DNA of 7,120 nucleotides from CAYVFC01 sp964450715 (GTDB lineage Bacteria > Myxococcota_A > Polyangia > Polyangiales > JAFGIB01). Positions 1 to 7,120 of this stretch are shown here, in pieces; position 1 is the stretch's first letter; every line of letters begins with the position of its first letter. Location of the stretch: assembly GCA_964450715.1 (NCBI GenBank), contig CAYVFC010000238.1, positions 1-7,120 of the forward strand, in the 5' to 3' direction. A program made the position numbers and the translations under genes. The notes under the pieces are model-generated. The model was not told the DNA's origin and ran no database searches. It was given only the letters and a program-made list of their open reading frames with translations.

Positions 1-1
1 C

Positions 2-36
2 GCCAACCGCGGGTCTCGGTTCCAGCGGCGGTTGGC
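2..36. repeat. 9-bp inverted repeat near the left edge
   Basis: GCCAACCGC (2-10) and GCGGTTGGC (28-36) are perfect complements around a 17-nt loop. It lies about 140 bp downstream of the leftward stop. No T-run follows on either strand, so it is not a clear intrinsic terminator. The rest of 1-178 shows only GC-rich sequence and a small hairpin at 154-168 (TCCGA/TCGGA). Confidence 0.45.
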
Positions 37-178
37 ACGCGGGACGCCCCCGCCGACCGGCCCCGGACCGCCCGCGCCCGGCCGGCGTCGCGCTGCTATG
101 CGGGATATTCGGCCTGCAGAGTAGAATGGTGAGGCGCAAGCTCCGCCCCTACATCCGACACGTTCGGACCACTTCAGC

Positions 179-3814
<3,636 letters not shown>

Positions 3815-3821
3815 TTCGGAT

Positions 3822-3828
3822 ACCTCCT
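3822..3828 (-). promoter_or_regulatory. Shine-Dalgarno for the leftward vWA gene
   Basis: On the minus strand AGGAGGT lies 7 nt before the GTG codon at 3814-3812. The match to the anti-Shine-Dalgarno sequence is near perfect and the spacing normal. It settles the non-ATG start and places the signal peptide MDRTSRYACR at the true N-terminus. Confidence 0.85.
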
Positions 3829-3868
3829 CTACGTTCCCCTTGGTCGGAGCATATCTCAGGAACGGTCC

Positions 3869-3892
3869 CGTCGTCTTGCGGAGGCGACGACG
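3869..3892. repeat. 7-bp hairpin in the leader of the leftward gene
   Basis: CGTCGTC (3869-3875) and GACGACG (3886-3892) are perfect complements with a 10-nt loop. On the minus strand this lies about 40 nt before the Shine-Dalgarno. A second GACGACG at 3930-3936 could compete for pairing. A regulatory role is only possible, not shown. Confidence 0.4.
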
Positions 3893-3970
3893 CGGTCCGA
3901 GAAATGCTTTACTATCTAAGTCGCTCGAAGACGACGAAAAAGCTCATTAAATCGACGCGATAGCGCCAAC

Positions 3971-4113
3971 GGGCGTCGCGTCTCGAAATGTCGCGGCGCT
4001 CCGGGGCGGAAATCGGCTGACGAGGCGTAATTCGGCCTTGCGTACGCCGAGAGGCGCGTCTGCGCCGCGGCATTTCGAGGCACTGCGCCGAAGCCCCGAG
4101 ACGCCCGACGCCC
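3971..4113. repeat. Long imperfect inverted repeat in the divergent region
   Basis: The 18 bases 3982-3999 (CTCGAAATGTCGCGGCGC) are complementary to 4062-4079 with one mismatch that would be a G-T wobble. Outside it, 3971-3985 pairs with 4097-4113 apart from a 2-nt bulge; the arms share 3982-3985. The 62-nt loop holds smaller stems, GGCGTA/TACGCC (4024-4029, 4043-4048) and GGCGC-GTCT-GCGCC (4053-4066). It could be a cruciform, a structured leader or a degraded mobile repeat. Confidence 0.5.
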
Positions 4114-4180
4114 CAGCCGTGCCGTTCTCGCCCGCGGCGCCGGCCGAAGCCGCGGAGTCGCCCGCTCGCGGCTCATCGTC

Positions 4181-4186
4181 TATTAT
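4181..4186 (+). promoter_or_regulatory. Candidate -10 box (TATTAT) for the SGNH gene
   Basis: TATTAT matches the TATAAT consensus at five of six positions and stands out in very GC-rich sequence. It ends 12 nt before the ATG at 4199, so transcription would begin about 6 nt or less upstream. There is no Shine-Dalgarno before that ATG, which fits a leaderless or nearly leaderless mRNA. No good -35 box is visible, so the call is tentative. Confidence 0.3.
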
Positions 4187-4198
4187 CCCATAGTCGGA

Positions 4199-5341
4199 AT
4201 GGCTTCTCATGGTCTCAAGACCCTGACCTTCCGCTGCCTGGCGGTGGCCCTGGGGCTGCTGGCAGCCCTGGCGCTCGGCGAGCTCGGCTTGCGGGTTTTC
4301 GGTTACCAGGGCGAGCAGCAGCGGTTGGGCAGCGTCTTCGACCCGGCCTTCGGCGTAGTCAAGAAGGACAGCTGGGTTGCCGGCTTCTTCATCGATTCCG
4401 CGCGGCAGAAGCAGGCGGAGATCCGCGGACAGGTCATCCCGCTCGAAAAGCCGCCCGGCGAGATGCGCATCCTCTTCGTCGGTGACTCGGCCACCGAGGG
4501 CGTGGGCGTCTCATTGCATGAGACCTTTCCCCTGAGGTTCCAGGCGCTGCTCTCCGGACGCCTTCCCGATCGGCGCATACGGGCCATCAACGCGGGTGCC
4601 TGGGGCATGACCACCATCGACGAGTACCACCTGTTGAAGCTGGCGCTGCTGCCGCTCGAGCCAGACGCAGTGGTGCTGGGCCTGTTCCTGGCTAACGATA
4701 TCAACTTCAATCTGGGGCACTGCGAGCGGCGGTTGATCACGCGCACCGCTTCTCCTGCTCTGGGCCGGCTGCGTAGCCGTTCGGCGCTGGTCGACTTCCT
4801 CTTTCTCAAGGCGTTGGCGCTGAACGCCGAGCACCGCTTCTTTCGCGCTTCGCGGCTGGAGCAAACCGATATAGTACCGGTTGATCTGGGTTTGATCGAT
4901 TCATACGGCATCCACATGCTCAACTACCCGGCCGGCGAGGTCGCCACCTATCTGGAGAAGTCCTCTGACCTCATCGACCACGCCTTCGAGGTGCTGGCCG
5001 AGGTCTTCCGCCACTTTTTGGCGCTCGGCCGCGAGCGGGGCTTCACCTTTCGGGTGCTGCTCATTCCCTCGCCCTCGACCGTGCAGCGAGAGCTCTGCAT
5101 GTTTCACCATCCCGACATCCTGGGCGACCTGCGGGAGCAGGGTATCGCGATACGAGAGTCAGACCTGGACTTCGAGAAGCCGCGCCGACGGGTGTTGGCC
5201 ATCTGCCGGCAGCTCGAGATCGAGTGCATCGATCCGACCGCCGAGCTCCGCCGGGTAGGGCTGCGGGCCTTTCTACCCGGCGACGAGCACCTCTCCCGGC
5301 TCGGGCACGAGATCGTGGCCCACAAGCTGGTAGGCGAGTAG
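4199..5341 (+). CDS. Membrane-anchored SGNH/GDSL-family hydrolase
   Basis: This 380-residue protein has one N-terminal hydrophobic helix (about 11-29) that should anchor it with the rest outside the cytoplasm. SGNH landmarks appear in order: block I FVGDSATEG with nucleophile S97, block II INAGAWG (G133), block III FLAND (N166) and block V GDEHLSRLGH with D362 and H364. All catalytic residues are present. The family cleaves or transfers ester groups, often acetyl groups on polysaccharides, peptidoglycan or lipids. The ATG at 4199 is the only sensible start because the next in-frame candidate lies within the helix; it has no ribosome site. A middle stretch (about 170-280) without SGNH blocks may shape substrate choice. 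It is followed 2 bp later by a GT-C-like protein, pointing to envelope glycan modification. The substrate is unknown. Confidence 0.88.
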   Translation: MASHGLKTLTFRCLAVALGLLAALALGELGLRVFGYQGEQQRLGSVFDPAFGVVKKDSWVAGFFIDSARQKQAEIRGQVIPLEKPPGEMRILFVGDSATEGVGVSLHETFPLRFQALLSGRLPDRRIRAINAGAWGMTTIDEYHLLKLALLPLEPDAVVLGLFLANDINFNLGHCERRLITRTASPALGRLRSRSALVDFLFLKALALNAEHRFFRASRLEQTDIVPVDLGLIDSYGIHMLNYPAGEVATYLEKSSDLIDHAFEVLAEVFRHFLALGRERGFTFRVLLIPSPSTVQRELCMFHHPDILGDLREQGIAIRESDLDFEKPRRRVLAICRQLEIECIDPTAELRRVGLRAFLPGDEHLSRLGHEIVAHKLVGE

Positions 5342-5343
5342 GC

Positions 5344-6807
5344 ATGGGCGAGGAACGGCGCCAGGGCGTTGGAATGCGGCTGTTGCGGGCCTTGCCGGCG
5401 GGCGTTTTGGCTCTGGGCCTGGGATCGCTCTTGCTGACCGTGGCCGGCAGGTTCGGTTTTGCTTGGCCGCTGGAGTGGATGGAGGGAGCCGTTCTGCAGC
5501 ACGCCTTGCGGCTGCTGCAGGGTGAGCCGATCTACGGGCCGCCGGCCGGCGAGTTCATCCCCTTCATGTACCCGCCGCTCGGTTACCTGCCCATGGCGGC
5601 GATGGCCGCGCTCGTGGGCCCCTCGCTCCCCGCGGCCAGGCTGCCCTCGCTGCTCTGTCTGGGTGCCACCGTCTACCTGGTGGGCCGGGCCGCCGCCCGT
5701 GTCGGTAACGAGCGCCGGACGGGTGCACTGGTCGCGGCACTAGGCGCCGGGCTGTTCGCCCTGGGCTCGGGTTACGGTGTCGTCTTCCTGGACCTGGCGC
5801 GGGTGGACGCGCTCTTCCTGGTGCTTCTGGCCGCCGGCAGCGAGCGGCTGCAAGCCGGCCGGGCGAAAACCTCCCTGTTCTTGTTGGCGCTATCCTGTCT
5901 GGTCAAGCAACAGGGAGTGATCTTCCTTTTCGGCGCTTCTCTCTGGCTTCTCTTCGACGGCCGGGGACGGCGCGAGCGGGTGACGCCGATCGCCTTTGCC
6001 TGGGGGCTTCTCTGCCTCATCTATGGCTGGTTGCATCTGGCCACCTCGGGCTGGTTTACCGTTTATGGGCTGAAGCTTCCCCTCTCGCACGGGGTGATCT
6101 GGAAGCTCGTGCCGCTGTACCTGCTCTACGACGTTTTGCTGCTGTTGCCCGTGCTCGCCTTGGCTGCCGGCGGTGAGCTGTGGCGTAACCGCTATCGTCC
6201 GCGCGCGCTCGATGCCATGCTTCTCAGCGCGCTTCTGGCCAGCGCGCTGAGCCGGGCCCACGCGGGCGGTCACGAGAACGTGATCGTGCCGGGCTTCGCC
6301 CTGCTCTGCATGACGGGCGCGCCCCGGCTGTTCGCCATGCTAGCGGACCGGGACCGTTCCGCTACCGTGCGGACGTTGACGGCCGCGGCCGTGCTCCTGC
6401 AGTGCCTCATCCTCCTGCAGCCGCCCCGGCCGCACTGGCCCGATCCGCACAGCGCCGAGCGGTTTCGCGAGCTGCGGTCCGCGCTCGCCTCCTGCGCCGG
6501 CGGTACCGGATCGTCCGCCGCGCTGGATCACTCGCTGCTCGGGGACCGGCCGCTATTGCACACCATGGCGCTTTCGGACCTGCGCGCCTCGGGCGACCCG
6601 GCGCTCGAGCGGCGGGCCACCCGGGCGCTGCTCGACGCGCTGGCAGCCGACGATGCCCCGCGGGCGCTGGCGGTGGGCCCGAGCTTCCCCGATCTCGACG
6701 CCGAGCTCAGCCGCCACTACCGGGTCTGCGCGAGACCAGCGGCGCCCCGGCTGGCCACGGGCTATCAACCGCCCGCCCCGGTCGTATGGCAGCGTGTGCG
6801 CGAATAG
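5344..6807 (+). CDS. Polytopic GT-C-type (GT39/PMT-like) glycosyltransferase-like membrane protein
   Basis: From ATG 5344 the product has 487 residues with about eight to ten hydrophobic helices between 17 and 360 and a soluble C-terminal part of about 125 residues. The first loop reads WPLEWMEGAVLQ then GEPIYG and FMYPPLGYLP, the layout of GT39/ArnT-like enzymes, where an acidic residue in this loop (here E44 or E47) helps catalysis. Further landmarks are LARVDALFL, LVKQQG and HAGGHENVIVP. Such enzymes use a polyprenyl-phosphate sugar donor on the outer face of the membrane. ATG 5344 follows the upstream TAG by 2 bp, with AGGCGAG just before; ATG 5374, preceded by AGGGCG, is an alternative. 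The frame is open back to 5224, but that part overlaps the SGNH gene. The fold class is fairly sure; donor and acceptor are unknown. Confidence 0.82.
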   Translation: MGEERRQGVGMRLLRALPAGVLALGLGSLLLTVAGRFGFAWPLEWMEGAVLQHALRLLQGEPIYGPPAGEFIPFMYPPLGYLPMAAMAALVGPSLPAARLPSLLCLGATVYLVGRAAARVGNERRTGALVAALGAGLFALGSGYGVVFLDLARVDALFLVLLAAGSERLQAGRAKTSLFLLALSCLVKQQGVIFLFGASLWLLFDGRGRRERVTPIAFAWGLLCLIYGWLHLATSGWFTVYGLKLPLSHGVIWKLVPLYLLYDVLLLLPVLALAAGGELWRNRYRPRALDAMLLSALLASALSRAHAGGHENVIVPGFALLCMTGAPRLFAMLADRDRSATVRTLTAAAVLLQCLILLQPPRPHWPDPHSAERFRELRSALASCAGGTGSSAALDHSLLGDRPLLHTMALSDLRASGDPALERRATRALLDALAADDAPRALAVGPSFPDLDAELSRHYRVCARPAAPRLATGYQPPAPVVWQRVRE

Positions 6808-7003
6808 CTCGCTGACTTGCTACCGGGAGGGGGCAAGCCCTTAAGATTCTACACATCTTCAGAGGGACTCGGTGAAGTACGCAGTGCGACCGGATTAGAA
6901 CGAGCCCGTAGGCGAACGCCGAGCGGCGGGCAATTACCTGAGCATTCTGATCGGCTAGACAGCACGAAGAGGCCAGGCCGCGAGGCTTTCCTTTTATAAA
7001 ATC
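6808..7003. other. Intergenic region after the SGNH/GT-C operon
   Basis: No convincing gene is seen. A small TTG-started plus frame (6817-6999) has no ribosome site. There are several potential stems: CTTGC/GCAAG (6816-6820, 6833-6837), a bulged stem 6890-6900 with 6945-6954, and inside it GCCCG/CGGGC (6904-6908, 6927-6931) around GGC-GAAC-GCC (6911-6920). The last 20 bp are AT-rich with the palindrome TTTTATAAAA (6992-7001). Confidence 0.5.
6975..6995 (+). terminator. Possible weak intrinsic terminator of the rightward operon
   Basis: AGGCC (6975-6979) pairs with GGCTT (6984-6988), including one G-T wobble, around a GCGA tetraloop of the stable GNRA type. It is followed by TCCTTTT. The stem is short and the T-run is broken, and it lies about 170 bp after the stop, so confidence is low. 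Confidence 0.28.
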
Positions 7004-7120
7004 CTGCGCCTCTCGCGCAGGAACTTCGCCGTGAGCCGCCCCAGTCACGAGTTTCTGCGCCTTTCGCGCAGGAACTTTGCCGCGAGCCGCCCCAGTCGCG
7101 AGTTTCTGCGCTTTTCGCGC
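7004..7120. repeat. 51-bp tandem repeat with two hairpins per unit (cut by window end)
   Basis: Units start at 7004, 7055 and 7106; the third is cut after 15 bases. Units 1 and 2 differ at four positions. Each unit has a hairpin CTGCGC-N5-GCGCAG (7004-7020, 7055-7071) whose only differences are in the loop (ctctc, ctttc, and ttttc in unit 3). A second hairpin, CGTGA/TCACG in unit 1 (7030-7034, 7045-7049), becomes CGCGA/TCGCG in unit 2 (7081-7085, 7096-7100). The period is 17 codons and a frame stays open on both strands, so coding cannot be fully excluded. Confidence 0.85.

Larger units (their letters stand above)
3815..4198. other. Divergent intergenic region between the vWA gene and the SGNH gene
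   Basis: These 384 bp separate two genes pointing away from each other and should hold both promoters. An AT-richer patch at about 3902-3960 is the likely promoter zone for the leftward gene (minus strand TTAGATAGTAAAG at 3919-3907 is a weak -10-like stretch). A hairpin at 3869-3892 would then fall in its 5' leader. The middle holds a long imperfect inverted repeat (3971-4113). No convincing gene is present; minus-strand frames here lack ribosome sites and family features. Confidence 0.6.

Noticed and set aside
2..36. Intrinsic terminator for the leftward gene
   Set aside because: The inverted repeat is sound, but no T-run follows it on the minus strand and it is about 140 bp beyond the stop.
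3916..4210. Small minus-strand frames in the divergent region (86 and 87 codons)
   Set aside because: Ala/Arg-rich translations overlapping each other and the SGNH start, with no recognisable features; better explained by the inverted repeats and promoter sequence.
5224..5343. 40-codon upstream extension of the GT-C gene
   Set aside because: It overlaps the conserved block V of the SGNH gene and gives a charged, featureless leader. ATG 5344 directly after the upstream stop is more natural.
6881..6960. tRNA or other known RNA gene in the downstream region
   Set aside because: The stems do not form a cloverleaf and no T-loop (GTTCGA-like) or CCA context is present.
6707..7048. 113-codon minus-strand frame through the tandem repeat and the end of the GT-C gene
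   Set aside because: Its left part is antisense to the GT-C C-terminus and no ribosome site is visible. It is kept only as a possibility in the repeat-period finding.
7004..7120. CRISPR array at the right edge
   Set aside because: The units are contiguous 51-bp copies with no variable spacers between them, so this is a plain tandem repeat.

Overview
This is a high-GC window, probably from the Myxococcota or a related uncultivated deltaproteobacterial lineage. The evidence is a secreted protein that combines a von Willebrand factor A (vWA) domain, repeated CDxxDxDCDGxxDE metal-binding motifs of the MopE type, a Cys-rich repeat array, a MYXO-CTERM-like C-terminal sorting signal and a Cys-rich formylglycine-generating-enzyme-like (SUMF1) domain. 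This mix is typical of myxobacterial cell-surface proteins. The lineage is inferred from protein style only.

Layout. Bases 1-178 hold no gene, only GC-rich sequence with a 9-bp inverted repeat. A single open frame of 1211 codons runs leftwards from 3814 to 179. It reads like two complete surface proteins joined head to tail: a vWA protein ending in a MYXO-CTERM-like tail, then a lipoprotein-style signal, linker, MopE motifs and SUMF1-like domain. The join contains an A8 run on the coding strand; one extra A would place a TGA directly behind the first protein. The second half has no ATG, GTG or suitably placed TTG of its own. Bases 3815-4198 form a divergent intergenic region with a good Shine-Dalgarno for the leftward gene, hairpins and a long imperfect inverted repeat. 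Rightwards, a membrane-anchored SGNH/GDSL hydrolase (4199-5341) is followed 2 bp later by a polytopic GT-C-type glycosyltransferase-like protein (5344-6807), an apparent two-gene operon. Bases 6808-7120 hold no convincing gene. They contain a possible weak terminator and, at the right edge, a 51-bp tandem repeat that runs off the window and shows a compensatory base-pair change between units.

How the genes may work together. The leftward product is exported, disulfide-rich and probably metal-binding, with a role in surface adhesion or scaffolding inferred from its domains. The rightward pair is plausibly an envelope glycan unit: the GT-C protein would move a sugar from a lipid carrier on the outer face of the membrane, and the SGNH protein would add or remove an ester group there. 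No substrate can be read from the sequence, and nothing shows that the divergent genes share a pathway.
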